Below, piece by piece: positions 26,428 to 34,771 of a stretch of 64,000 bases of DNA. Under the pieces are notes generated by a model. It did no database searches and was not told where the DNA came from. It saw only the letters and a list, made by a program, of their open reading frames with translations. Numbering within the stretch: position 1 is the stretch's first letter; each line of letters opens with the position of its first letter. The stretch comes from Hydrogenophaga taeniospiralis (GTDB taxonomy: Bacteria; Pseudomonadota; Gammaproteobacteria; Burkholderiales; Burkholderiaceae_C), in contig NZ_JAHBAG010000001.1 of assembly GCF_020510445.1 (NCBI RefSeq), positions 1,898,501 to 1,962,500 of the forward strand, written 5' to 3'. A program made the translations under genes and the position numbers.

Positions 26428-28041
26428 TCAGATCAGGCGTGCCCGCTCGCCCGCATCCAGCGGCTCCAGCCAGCCCAGTTGCTGCTCCAGCACCGACACC
26501 GTGGCCTCGGACGCGTCGGCCCCGCGCGCCTGCCGCTCGGTGATGCGCTGGCGCAGCAGGTCCACCGGCGCCTCGCAGGCGAGGATGTGGAACGGCACGC
26601 GCTGTTCATCGGCCAGTGCGGCAAACGCGGCGCGTTCGGCCGCGCGCAGAAAGGCCGCGTCCACCAGCACCGTCCAGCGCTCGGCGAGCAGCCGGCGCGC
26701 GCGCGCCAGCAGCGAGGTGTAGGTGTCCGTGTGGGCCTGCGGGCTGTAGAGCCCGGCGTTCAGGCCCGAGCCGCTGGGCGCCAGCGCGCTCAGGCCGTGC
26801 ATGCGCTTGCGTTCCACGTCGGAGCGCAGGCGGATCGCGCGCCCGCTGGCTTCGGCGGCGAGCCAGCGGCTGGAGGCCCAGGTCTTGCCACTGCCGGAGA
26901 GGCCGTGGGTGATGATCAGTTGCGGTGAGGGCGGGTGGGCGATGTCGCGCGCCAGCGCGAGGTAGCGCCGCGCCTCGGAGAGCAAGTGCTCACGCTCGTC
27001 TTCTGCCGCCGTGCCCAGCACATCCGGCCGCCCCGAGCCGGTCGAAGGGCGCGCCGGATTTCCACCCAACTGCCCCAGGCGGATCGCAGCCACCTTGGCG
27101 CGCACGCCGGCGCGGTAGCTGGCGAAAAAGCTCCACACGGTGGGCGCCGACACGTCGCCGCTGGCGTCGAGCCAGGCGCTCAGCAGCACGTTGGCCAGGC
27201 CGGGGCACCCGTGGCCCAGCAGGTCCATCCAGGCGAAGGCCATGTCGTTGGCCACGTCGATCCAGCGCAGCGAGTCGTTGAACTCAATGGCGTCGAAGGG
27301 CAGGACCTCGTCCTCGCCGTTCCCCTGGATCAGCACCAGGTTGGCCAGGTGCAGATCGCCATGGCCTTCGCGCACGCGGCCCTTCTGGCGCCGCCGGGAG
27401 AGCAGCGGTTCGATGGCGTTGAAGCGCTGCTCGGTCCAGTCGCTCAGCTCGCGCACCAGGGCGGCGTCGGCGGGTGCGGTCAAGGCCGTGCGCAGGGTGC
27501 TGAAGTTGTCGCGCGGCCAGCGCATGGCTGCGGTCGGGTGGCCCCAGGCCTGGCCGGTGCCGGCCACGGCGGCCCGGGCCTGAAACGCCGCCATGCGCCG
27601 CGCCAGGCCGATCAGGTGCTCGGGGCTCAGGGCACCGCGCTCGCACAGGTGGTCCAGCCGGCAGGCCTCGTCAAAGCGGCGCATCAGCACCGCGAATTCG
27701 ATGGCCTGCGCCTCGTCGCCCGTGCCGGGCTTGCCCCAGCGCGGCTGCGCCGGCGTGCCGACGATGGGCAGCACGCCCAGGTACAGCTGCGTGGCGGGTC
27801 GGTCGTGCTGCTGGAAACGCCGGTTGACCCGGATCTCGGTCTCGCAGGCGTGGCGGCGCAGGGCCAGGGTGCTGAAATCCATGAAGGGAAAACGCACCGG
27901 CTTCTTGATCTTGTAGGCGTGCTCCCCCGCCAGCAGCACCCAGGCGCCATGCGTTTCCATCAGTTCGACGCGCTCCACCGGGTGCGGGTAGCGGGCTGGG
28001 TCCAGCAGGGCCGCAATCAGGGGAGGGGTTCGATCGGTCAT
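26428..28041 (-). CDS. Fusion of aminoglycoside-phosphotransferase-like kinase and P-loop ATPase
   Basis: A 537-residue two-domain protein of the COG2187/COG0645 type. The N-terminal kinase-like domain (about 1-330) has VREGHGDLHLANL (catalytic-loop Asp) and LPFDAIEFNDSLRWIDVANDMAF (metal-binding Asp). The C-terminal P-loop domain has HGLSGSGKTWASSRWLA as Walker A and RSDVERKR after it, as in zeta-toxin/gluconate-kinase-like ATPases. The interdomain linker (residues 331-337) encodes part of a dispersed repeat (27031-27050). ATG 28041 (MTDRTPP) is preferred. Substrate unknown. Confidence 0.82.
   Translation of the reverse strand: MTDRTPPLIAALLDPARYPHPVERVELMETHGAWVLLAGEHAYKIKKPVRFPFMDFSTLALRRHACETEIRVNRRFQQHDRPATQLYLGVLPIVGTPAQPRWGKPGTGDEAQAIEFAVLMRRFDEACRLDHLCERGALSPEHLIGLARRMAAFQARAAVAGTGQAWGHPTAAMRWPRDNFSTLRTALTAPADAALVRELSDWTEQRFNAIEPLLSRRRQKGRVREGHGDLHLANLVLIQGNGEDEVLPFDAIEFNDSLRWIDVANDMAFAWMDLLGHGCPGLANVLLSAWLDASGDVSAPTVWSFFASYRAGVRAKVAAIRLGQLGGNPARPSTGSGRPDVLGTAAEDEREHLLSEARRYLALARDIAHPPSPQLIITHGLSGSGKTWASSRWLAAEASGRAIRLRSDVERKRMHGLSALAPSGSGLNAGLYSPQAHTDTYTSLLARARRLLAERWTVLVDAAFLRAAERAAFAALADEQRVPFHILACEAPVDLLRQRITERQARGADASEATVSVLEQQLGWLEPLDAGERARLI
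27031..27050. repeat. Repeat 20-mer inside coding sequence
   Basis: CCCCGAGCCGGTCGAAGGGC differs at two positions from 58912-58931 in lolD. Here it is translated as part of the interdomain linker (ARPSTGSGRPD) of the kinase/ATPase fusion. Confidence 0.6.
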
Positions 28042-28137
28042 GCGGGCACTGTATCGAATCGGCACGCAAGACGCTGAGGGTGGTCCGTGAAAGAGGTGGC
28101 GGCAGTGAGCAGCCCAGTCGCACCAGGGCTTCAACAA

Positions 28138-28173
28138 ATTAGTGTTGACTAATCAATTAGAGGCTACTAATAT
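28138..28173 (+). promoter_or_regulatory. Promoter and ArsR-type operator
   Basis: A near-consensus promoter: TTGACT (28145-28150), 17-bp spacer, TAATAT (28168-28173), six bases before the start codon. Two inverted repeats cover it: ATTAGT-GTTG-ACTAAT (28138-28153, perfect) and ATTAG-AGGCTA-CTAAT (28156-28171). This is the expected layout for autorepression by the ArsR protein. The start codon is so close to the -10 that the mRNA must be almost leaderless. Confidence 0.85.
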
Positions 28174-28179
28174 GACCCC

Positions 28180-28509
28180 ATGATTGAAGCCGCCCCCATC
28201 AATGCCGTCATGCGCACGCTGGCCGACCCGACACGCCGGGCCGTGTTCGAGCGGGTCGCCAGCTGCGACGAGATCACCGTGGCCGAGCTCACCCGGGGCA
28301 GTGGCGTGACCCAGGGTGCCATCTCGCAGCACCTCAAGTCGCTGAAGCAGGCCGGCCTGGTCGCCGAACGCCCCGAGGGGCGCAACGTCTATTACCGCGC
28401 CGAACCCAACGGCCTCGCACCGCTTGTCGACTGGATGAGCCACTACGGCGTGTTCTGGCGCGAGCAATTCACCAACCTCCGCACGCTTCTGAAGGAGATC
28501 GACCCATGA
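28180..28509 (+). CDS. ArsR-family transcriptional repressor
   Basis: A 109-residue winged-helix regulator: ADPTRRAVFERVASCDEITVAELTRGSGVTQGAISQHLKSLKQAGLV is the HTH, and ERPEGRNVYYRAEPNGL is the wing. It lacks the CxC motif of arsenic sensors. It belongs to the subgroup coupled to SRPBCC proteins rather than to metal detoxification. Its TGA overlaps the ATG of the next gene. Probably autorepressed through the palindromes covering its own promoter. Confidence 0.92.
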   Translation: MIEAAPINAVMRTLADPTRRAVFERVASCDEITVAELTRGSGVTQGAISQHLKSLKQAGLVAERPEGRNVYYRAEPNGLAPLVDWMSHYGVFWREQFTNLRTLLKEIDP

Positions 28510-28952
28510 AACAGGACATCGTGGTTGACGAAGTCTTCCCGCACGCCCCAGAGACGCTCTGGAAAACGCTGACCACCGGCGAGCTGATCGGCCGCTGGAT
28601 GATGGCGCCGACCGGGTTCGAAGCGGTGAAAGGCAAGCGTTTCACCTTTCAGACCAAGCCCGCCGGTGCGTGGGACGGGACCATCCACTGCCAGGTGCTG
28701 GAGGTCGTGCCGTGCGAGCGGCTCGTCTACGAGTGGAAAGGCGGACACGAGTCCAACGTGGGGTACGGCTCGCGGCTGGACACCGTGGTCAGCTGGCACC
28801 TTTCCAGGGTGGACAACGGGACACGGCTGCGCCTGGTCCATTCCGGCTTCGTCACCCCGAAGAACGACAGCGCCCTGAAGAGCATGGGCGAAGGCTGGAA
28901 AAAAGTGGTGCAAAACATCGGCGCCGTCGCCGGCGAGGAGAAAAAGGCATGA
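28506..28952 (+). CDS. SRPBCC/AHSA1-domain protein
   Basis: A 148-residue START-like protein: IVVDEVFPHAPETLWKTLTTGELIGRWMM begins the AHSA1 fold, and GEGWKKVVQNIGAVAG forms the long C-terminal helix. Such proteins bind hydrophobic ligands in a cavity, and pairing with ArsR is common across bacteria, where the regulator may respond to the same ligand. The ligand is unknown. It overlaps both neighbours by ATGA, so the three genes are translationally coupled. Confidence 0.9.
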   Translation: MKQDIVVDEVFPHAPETLWKTLTTGELIGRWMMAPTGFEAVKGKRFTFQTKPAGAWDGTIHCQVLEVVPCERLVYEWKGGHESNVGYGSRLDTVVSWHLSRVDNGTRLRLVHSGFVTPKNDSALKSMGEGWKKVVQNIGAVAGEEKKA

Positions 28953-29368
28953 ACAACGCATACACCGGCGGGTGCGCCTGCGGCGCGATCCGATATGAAA
29001 TCGCCGACGAACCGATGGTGATGAGCGACTGCCAGTGCCGCGACTGCCAGCGCAAGAGCGGCACCGGGCACGGCTCCTACCTCACCTTCCCGAGCAGGGC
29101 GCGCGTGACGCTCCAGGGCGAAGCCAAGCAGTGGGACATGGTCGGCGACAGCGGCAACGTGAAGACCCGCGCCTTCTGCCCCCACTGCGGATCGCCCGTG
29201 TACCTCACGTTCGCGGCCATGCCCGAGCTCTTCACCGTGCACGCCGCCAGCCTGGACGACCCGAGCCGCTACCGGCCGCAGATGGTGACCTACGGCGTGC
29301 GTGGCCACGCCTGGGACCACCTCGACCCGACCGTGCCCGTGTTCGACAGGATGCCGCCGGGGGTGTGA
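28949..29368 (+). CDS. GFA-family (glutathione-dependent formaldehyde-activating-like) protein
   Basis: A 139-residue zinc-binding protein with the CENP-V/GFA fold: GGCACGAIRY, SDCQCRDCQRKSG and AFCPHCGSPVY provide the structural and catalytic zinc Cys sets. The name comes from Paracoccus Gfa; true S-hydroxymethylglutathione synthase activity is doubtful for most members. ATG 28949 overlaps the upstream TGA. Third gene of the ArsR operon. A distant relative lies at 46242-46613. Confidence 0.9.
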   Translation: MNNAYTGGCACGAIRYEIADEPMVMSDCQCRDCQRKSGTGHGSYLTFPSRARVTLQGEAKQWDMVGDSGNVKTRAFCPHCGSPVYLTFAAMPELFTVHAASLDDPSRYRPQMVTYGVRGHAWDHLDPTVPVFDRMPPGV

Positions 29369-29478
29369 GCCGTCTGGCGACGGGGCGCGGGTGCTGCTGG
29401 CGCTGGGCCGGGCTGCCGCTTCGGCGAATGCCGCAGAATGCCACCATCCCCACCCGGCGCCTGGTCGCCCGCCCGCTT

Positions 29479-29967
29479 GTGAACACCTCCAACACCCGCC
29501 GCCACGGCTTCTCGCTGATCGAATTGATGGTCGTGGTGGCCATCATCGCCATCCTCGCGCTCATGGCCGTGCCCAACCTGGCCAGCAAATACATCCGCGA
29601 AAACATCGTCGAGGCCATGCCGCTGGCCAAGATCGCCAAAGACCCGGTGGCCGCCGCCTGGGCCGCCACCAAGACCATGCCCGACGACAACGCCAGCGCC
29701 GGGCTGCCGGCGGCCGACAAGATCGTCAACAACGTGGTGAAGTCGGTCACGGTGGACGGCGGCGCGATCCACATCCTGTTCGGCAACCGCGCCAATGGCG
29801 CCCTGCAGGGCAAGACGCTGACCCTGCGCCCGGCCGTGGTGGAAGACGCGCCCATCGTGCCCGTGGTCTGGGTCTGCGGCCACGCGAAGGCGCCCGACAA
29901 GATGAAGGCGCTGGGCACCGACAAGACCGACATTCTTCCCGCCCACCTGCCTGTGAACTGCGTTTAG
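29479..29967 (+). CDS. Type IV pilin-like prepilin
   Basis: A 162-residue prepilin if GTG 29479 is used. The leader MNTSNTRRHG ends at the prepilin peptidase site, followed by FSLIELMVVVAIIAILALMAVP with Glu at mature +5. ATG 29428 would give a 27-residue leader. No clear ribosome site favours either. The C-terminal part has a Cys pair (WVCGH and the terminal NCV), as in PilA disulfide loops, and an Ala/Lys-rich globular middle. No other pilus gene is adjacent, so it is an orphan major or minor pilin. Confidence 0.78.
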   Translation: MNTSNTRRHGFSLIELMVVVAIIAILALMAVPNLASKYIRENIVEAMPLAKIAKDPVAAAWAATKTMPDDNASAGLPAADKIVNNVVKSVTVDGGAIHILFGNRANGALQGKTLTLRPAVVEDAPIVPVVWVCGHAKAPDKMKALGTDKTDILPAHLPVNCV

Positions 29968-30074
29968 GAGCGCGGAAGTGACGACCCATTGATGTCGCTC
30001 AACTGCGCTGGCTTCTGGCTGCCTATAACGAAAGCTGTGCGCGTGCCACGCGCAGCATTCAGGAAGGACCCACC

Positions 30075-30581
30075 ATGCAGACCAATGCACTCCCCCACTA
30101 CGACATGTCGGTCAACACCACCGGCTGTTGCCCCAAGTTCAACCCCGAGGGTTGGGACGCGCAGGAGCTCCATTTCCGCGACAAACCGTTCGTGCGCGCC
30201 AAGACGCACAGCCTCATGCATGTGCCCGTTGACATGGGCCGGGTTTTCTCGCGCGTGCAGAAACACATGGAAGCCGCGGGCGCCATCGACGAGTCGGACA
30301 CCATCGTGCTCTCGCGCGACACCTCATCTTTCGCTGGTGAGCACTTGTTCGCGGTGCCCAAGGCGGTACCGGAAGAAGAGATGACCACGCTCTCGGGCGA
30401 CTTCGTCACCAAGGTCTTTGAAGGCCCCTACCAAGAGACCCGCCATTGGCACGAGCAGATGGAAAACCTGGTTCGCGCCCGCGGCAGCGAGCCGAAATCG
30501 ATCTGGTTTTTCTACACCACCTGCCCCAAATGCGCGAAGGCCTATGGGAAGAACTACGTGGTGGGTGTCGCCGAGGTTTGA
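30075..30581 (+). CDS. Conserved protein of unknown function
   Basis: A 168-residue cytoplasmic protein seen widely in bacteria and sometimes called a hydrolase without proof. Conserved-looking parts are TTGCCPKFNPEGWD, FVRAKTHSLMHVPVDMGRVF, SGDFVTKVFEGPYQETRHW and the C-terminal YTTCPKCAKAYGKNYVV. The two Cys pairs (CCP and CPKC) suggest a redox or metal role. AGGAAGG lies upstream of the ATG. It sits alone between the pilin and the VWA lipoprotein. Confidence 0.75.
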   Translation: MQTNALPHYDMSVNTTGCCPKFNPEGWDAQELHFRDKPFVRAKTHSLMHVPVDMGRVFSRVQKHMEAAGAIDESDTIVLSRDTSSFAGEHLFAVPKAVPEEEMTTLSGDFVTKVFEGPYQETRHWHEQMENLVRARGSEPKSIWFFYTTCPKCAKAYGKNYVVGVAEV

Positions 30582-30712
30582 CGGGTCGGCTTGCGGTGGG
30601 CGGCAGTATTACGGTTTGTTACGAATGAGGCGGGCGCGCTTTAACCCCGTTCGGGCTGCTGCGTCGTTTCAGTCGGGGCATCCCTTTCATTCATTCACAG
30701 GAGCCCCCCACC

Positions 30713-32395
30713 ATGTCCCCTACCGGTCCCCATTTGCTGCTGGTTGTTCTGATCGCGGCCCAGCTGGCCGCCTGTTCCAGCGGCGCCCCCGTGCCTGCAA
30801 CTGCACCGGCCGAGCCGCTGGCGGAGCGGGCCGACGCCGCGCCCGCCCCCCCGGCGCTGACCATGCCCGCATCAGCGCCGGCCGCCGCTGGGTCCCCACA
30901 GGCGGTGGGCAAGGTGGCGCGCATGCGGGTGATGCCGATGCACATGCCGGTCCCCATGCCCGTACCCGACCAGCCGTCGAACGAGCGCTACGGCCAGATC
31001 AGCGACAACCCGATCCACCGCGTGGCAGAGGCGCCGGTGTCCACATTCAGCGTCGATGTGGACACGGGCAGCTACAGCAATGTGCGGCGCCTGCTCAACG
31101 GCGGCGCGCTGCCTCCGGCCGATGCGGTGCGGGTGGAGGAGCTGATCAACTACTTCCCCTACGACTACGCGCTGCCGCGCGACGGCCGGCCGTTTGCGGT
31201 GCACACCGCACTGGCGCCCGCGCCATGGAATGCGCAGCGGGTGCTGCTGCGGGTGGCGATCAAGGGGCAGGACGTGGCGAAGCAGAGCCTGCCGCCGGCC
31301 AACCTGGTGTTCCTGGTGGATGTGTCGGGCTCAATGGAGAGCGCGGACAAGTTGCCGTTGCTGCGGTCGTCGCTGAAGCTGCTGGTGGATCAGATGCGGC
31401 CGGTGGACCGCATTTCGCTGGTGACCTACGCCGGGGGCACGCGGGTGGTGCTGCCGCCGACCTCGGGCGCCGACAAGGCGGCCATCAAGGCCGCCATTGA
31501 CGCGCTGCGCGCGGGCGGCGGCACGGCCGGCGCGTCGGGCATCGCACTGGCCTACAGCACCGCGCAGACGGGCTTCATCCCGGACGGCATCAACCGCATC
31601 CTGCTGGCTACCGACGGCGACTTCAACATCGGCATGACCGACACCGAGCAGCTCAAGAAAATGGTCGAGCAGAAGCGCCGTTCCGGCATTTCGCTCTCGA
31701 CCCTGGGCTTTGGCACGGGCAACTACAACGAGGCCCTGATGGAGCAGATCGCCGACGTGGGCGACGGCGCCTACTCGTACGTGGACAACCTGATGGAAGG
31801 CCACAAGGTGCTGGTCAGCGAGATGAGCTCGACGCTGGCGACCATCGCCAAGGACGTGAAGGTGCAGATCGAGTTCAACCCGGCGCTGGTGCAGGAGTAC
31901 CGCCAGATCGGTTACGAGAACCGGCAGCTGCGGCGCGAGGACTTCCACAACGACAAGGTGGACGCGGGCGACATCGGCGCCGGCCACACGGTGACGGCGC
32001 TGTACGAGCTGACGCTCACCGGCGCGCGCGGCGCCATCGACCCGCTGCGTTACGGGGCGGCGGTCACGGCGGGTGATGCGCGTTCGGGCGAGCTGGCGCA
32101 AGAACTGGCCCATCTGCGCTTGCGCTACAAGCAGCCGGGCCAGAGCAGCAGCGAACTGACCGAGACGCCGATCCGGCGCGAGGCGATGCGGCCGCTGGAC
32201 CAGGCGGATGCGGAGTTCCGCTTCGCGACGGCGGTGGCCGGCTTCGGGCAGGTGCTGCGCGGCGGCCGCTACACGGGCGACTGGACCTATGCGGACGCAC
32301 GGGCACTGGCGGCGGGCAGTCTGGGCAATGACCGGTTCGGCTACCGCGGCGAGTTCCTGCGCCTGGCCGGGCTGGCGCAGGCGCTGGCCAAGTGA
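30713..32395 (+). CDS. VWA-domain lipoprotein (YfbK/DUF3520 type)
   Basis: A 560-residue lipoprotein: lipobox LAAC with Cys21, an Ala/Pro-rich tether, and the N-terminal domain NPIHRVAEAPVSTFSVDVDTGSYSNVRRLLNGG. The von Willebrand A domain begins near residue 195 with an intact MIDAS motif DVSGSMES (203-210) and later ATDGDFNIG. The C-terminal DUF3520 region follows, from about residue 385. Such proteins are anchored in the envelope and bind partners through the metal site; E. coli YfbK is the named relative. The partner is unknown. Confidence 0.9.
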   Translation: MSPTGPHLLLVVLIAAQLAACSSGAPVPATAPAEPLAERADAAPAPPALTMPASAPAAAGSPQAVGKVARMRVMPMHMPVPMPVPDQPSNERYGQISDNPIHRVAEAPVSTFSVDVDTGSYSNVRRLLNGGALPPADAVRVEELINYFPYDYALPRDGRPFAVHTALAPAPWNAQRVLLRVAIKGQDVAKQSLPPANLVFLVDVSGSMESADKLPLLRSSLKLLVDQMRPVDRISLVTYAGGTRVVLPPTSGADKAAIKAAIDALRAGGGTAGASGIALAYSTAQTGFIPDGINRILLATDGDFNIGMTDTEQLKKMVEQKRRSGISLSTLGFGTGNYNEALMEQIADVGDGAYSYVDNLMEGHKVLVSEMSSTLATIAKDVKVQIEFNPALVQEYRQIGYENRQLRREDFHNDKVDAGDIGAGHTVTALYELTLTGARGAIDPLRYGAAVTAGDARSGELAQELAHLRLRYKQPGQSSSELTETPIRREAMRPLDQADAEFRFATAVAGFGQVLRGGRYTGDWTYADARALAAGSLGNDRFGYRGEFLRLAGLAQALAK

Positions 32396-32503
32396 GGCGG
32401 GCACCAGTCAGCAACCCCGACGGGTAACAACAGCTGCGTGTGGCGACGCAGCTCGCATTCAGTTCAGGGAGCCGACCCAGTTGTCCAGCAGCAGGTCGGT
32501 TTT

Positions 32504-32524
32504 GGGGCAAAAGGCAAGAGCTGA
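32504..32524 (+). repeat. Junction motif, copy a
   Basis: GGGGCAAAAGGCAAGAGCTGA lies just downstream of the NADAR gene stop and resembles the copies at 34130, 35199 and 35263. It marks the left edge of the accessory island. Confidence 0.4.
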
Positions 32525-32541
32525 TTCTGGGCCGCCAGACC

Positions 32542-33087
32542 CTAAGCACCGCCCCGAACCCGCATCAGCGCAAAGCCCAAGAGATTCAGCCCAGGCCATA
32601 GGTTCGGGTTGTTCACCTTCTCGTCGTCCTGAGCGAGGCCAATCCCCCAAACGCTGTCCACTGGACTGGCCTCGACGAGTATGCGGCCCCCGGTTTTCTG
32701 GAGAAACTCACCCAGCTCCGGGTTTTGCGCGAACTTGGCCACATTGGCGCGAACAACGATGGAGAACCTGCTGTTCAACCAGACAGCCTCATCGAAGCCA
32801 CGGACCTGACGACCCAGTGCCTTGGCTGCGCCCGGATTCGGCGCTTGAAGCACCTGTGCCCTCGTTTCTTGATCCCCAAACAGGGTCGCCTTCTCGGCCA
32901 TCATGAAGTGCTCCGCGGTGGGGTAGCGCTGGCCATCCACGACGAATGGAGCGCCGTACCACTGGCTGAAGCACGAGGCCGTGACCCCGCCCTTGCTGTG
33001 CTGGTGGCCCCAGAAGAAGACGTACTTCAGCCGCTCACCGCGGTTGAAGCGAGCGCGGAGGTCTTCAAGAAGCTGCGTGTCGTGCAT
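32542..33087 (-). CDS. NADAR-family (YbiA-like) N-glycosidase
   Basis: A 181-residue NADAR protein. Core motifs are YVFFWGHQH, FSQWYGAPFVVDGQRYPTAEHFMMAEKA (with the family Trp and Glu), FDEAVW and the C-terminal DSVWGIGLAQDD...WPGLNLLGFALMRVR. NADAR enzymes cleave N-glycosidic bonds: YbiA-type members act on riboflavin-pathway intermediates, and others remove ADP-ribose from guanine bases in DNA. Which applies here is not decided by sequence. ATG 33087 (MHDTQLL) is preferred over an in-frame extension. Confidence 0.88.
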   Translation of the reverse strand: MHDTQLLEDLRARFNRGERLKYVFFWGHQHSKGGVTASCFSQWYGAPFVVDGQRYPTAEHFMMAEKATLFGDQETRAQVLQAPNPGAAKALGRQVRGFDEAVWLNSRFSIVVRANVAKFAQNPELGEFLQKTGGRILVEASPVDSVWGIGLAQDDEKVNNPNLWPGLNLLGFALMRVRGGA

Positions 33088-33238
33088 TGGTGTTCTGCTG
33101 ATGCTTGGCGTTGAAATTAGACCGTACGGCTTGAAGCCTCCGAGAGCAGTTGCAGAAAACTCTCTCCAGATAGCCCGTGACCTGCCCTCAAGAACCGCCA
33201 AAGCCTGACCCAATTGCCCCCGTTGCCCCTTCATCCGC

Positions 33239-34057
33239 TCAGGGGAGGTCGAGAATGCTCGCGACGGACTGCTCCAGCATCTCGACCAACTCCGGGTCCA
33301 TGTACTTGTACTCGTCCGGAATGTCGAGCACGTGCAAGGGCTTGCCGGCCAGCAGCCCGGTGAACTCGGCGGCCAGCCGGGACTTGTGTTTCTGCTCCAT
33401 CACGAAGATGACGTCGGCCCAGAGCACGTCGTCGACAGACACCGTGTGGCGGGCGTTGGGGCTCGTGCCCCCCGAGCGCGCCTGAACCCCGGGGCGCTTG
33501 CGCCAGATCTGCTCGGCCGTCGGGCTGCGCCACTGGTTGCGGCTGCACACGAACAGCAGCTTCAGCCGCCTTCCAGCGCCTGCGCCGCCTGACAACCGCT
33601 TGCTCATCGGTTGGCCTTCCATGCCGGCGAAGGTGGTGGCCGGCCCGCTGGCTTTGAAACCATGGCGTTCGTAGAACGGCAGTGCCGTTTTCGTGCTCTC
33701 CAGCCGCAACCCGGTCAACCCGGCGGCCACGGCCCAGCGCTCCATCGCTTGCAGCAACGCCTTGCCGACACCTTGAAAGCGAACCGACGGCGCGGCGTAG
33801 CACAGCAACAGCTCCCCCACAGCCGACGCCATAGCAAAGCCGACCACACCGGCTTCGCCCTCCGCCACAACGCAGCAGAGGTCGTCACGTTGAATCCATG
33901 CGAGGAAGTTGTCGGGCGTCTTGTTGCTGAGCCAAGCGTCCAGGCGCATCGGGTCGCCTTCGTGGTCTTCTGCACAGCACTGCTCGATGGAGTCGCGAAC
34001 AACCCGGCACGCGGCTGCCGCATCTTCAGGCCTGGTTCGACGCACGCTGATGGTCAT
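33239..34057 (-). CDS. GNAT acetyltransferase fused to LMW-type protein tyrosine phosphatase
   Basis: A single 272-residue frame with two modules. Residues 1-155 form a GNAT: VRRTRPEDAAAACRVV, VVGFAMASAVGELLLCYAAPSVRFQGVGKALLQAMERWA (acetyl-CoA loop) and ALPFYERHGFKASG. Residues about 165-272 form a COG4551-type phosphatase: KLLFVCSRNQWRSPTAEQ with the CX5R loop, ARSGGTSPNARHTV, and DVIFVMEQKHKSRL. Each module normally stands alone; the joint SKRLSGGAGAGRR looks like a lost stop codon plus a linker. ATG 34057 (MTISVRR) is the natural GNAT start. Confidence 0.85.
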   Translation of the reverse strand: MTISVRRTRPEDAAAACRVVRDSIEQCCAEDHEGDPMRLDAWLSNKTPDNFLAWIQRDDLCCVVAEGEAGVVGFAMASAVGELLLCYAAPSVRFQGVGKALLQAMERWAVAAGLTGLRLESTKTALPFYERHGFKASGPATTFAGMEGQPMSKRLSGGAGAGRRLKLLFVCSRNQWRSPTAEQIWRKRPGVQARSGGTSPNARHTVSVDDVLWADVIFVMEQKHKSRLAAEFTGLLAGKPLHVLDIPDEYKYMDPELVEMLEQSVASILDLP

Positions 34058-34117
34058 TGATGGTGATTGTTTAAGGTGGAAAGAGGTGATCGGGGCGGAG
34101 CTGGCCTTTTGCTTGAA

Positions 34118-34175
34118 GGATATGACGCTGGGCAAAAACAGGATCTGACCCCATTCCCACATGACCCCATTCCCC
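34118..34175 (+). repeat. Junction motif, copy b
   Basis: GGATATGAC, four bases, GGGCAAAA, then ATCTGACCCC and a second TGACCCC. The same string order occurs at 35186-35249, so the two membrane-protein genes at 34241-35137 lie between direct repeats about 1.07 kb apart. Confidence 0.5.
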
Positions 34176-34240
34176 ACACTCCGCCTTGTCCTCTTGAGGC
34201 TTGGCATTCTTTCGACTCAATGTACGACATGAGCACCGTC

Positions 34241-34720
34241 TCACGGCTTTCCAGAAGATGCCCGCTTGGTGGAGTGGCTGGGTATCACACGCCGACGAAT
34301 CAGCGACACCATCACGCCGCCAAAGATCAGGTAGATAACGCCCACCGTTTGATTGAGCAACGACACTCCCAGGCAGCCCAAGAGAAAGCCAATCGACAAG
34401 TACAACGTTTCTTCTTTCCGCGACTCAGCCCACAACGCGACGCCGATCGCCCAAGAGCCGAGCCACCACACGTGCAGACGTAGAAATTCAATGGCGTTCG
34501 AATCGTTGATGGACGTCACGTAGGCGGGACTCAGTACAACCGCCGCTTGCATATCCGGCGCATTGACAAGACCCATGCGATCCAGCAGACCGAGAATGAT
34601 CGCTGGGGCATTTGGATCAAAGTCGATGAATCTGTCTATTTGAAATAGTACCGCCGCTCCTGTAAGAGAAAGTGCTCCCAAAACGAGCGAGACAACCCCT
34701 AGGCGGCATTTGCTGTGCAT
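34241..34720 (-). CDS. Small membrane protein of unknown function
   Basis: A 159-residue protein with about four hydrophobic segments (residues 7-27, around 85-100, 106-124 and 126-143) and a short soluble loop NAPDMQAAVVLSPAYVTSINDSNA after the first. It has a basic C-terminal tail RRRVIPSHSTKRASSGK. I recognise no family. GC content is lower than that of the chromosomal core, which fits the accessory island. Confidence 0.6.
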   Translation of the reverse strand: MHSKCRLGVVSLVLGALSLTGAAVLFQIDRFIDFDPNAPAIILGLLDRMGLVNAPDMQAAVVLSPAYVTSINDSNAIEFLRLHVWWLGSWAIGVALWAESRKEETLYLSIGFLLGCLGVSLLNQTVGVIYLIFGGVMVSLIRRRVIPSHSTKRASSGKP

Positions 34721-34771
34721 GACTTGGTGCTTAATGTGCTATCGACATGTGATGGCTTTCGCATATGGGTG

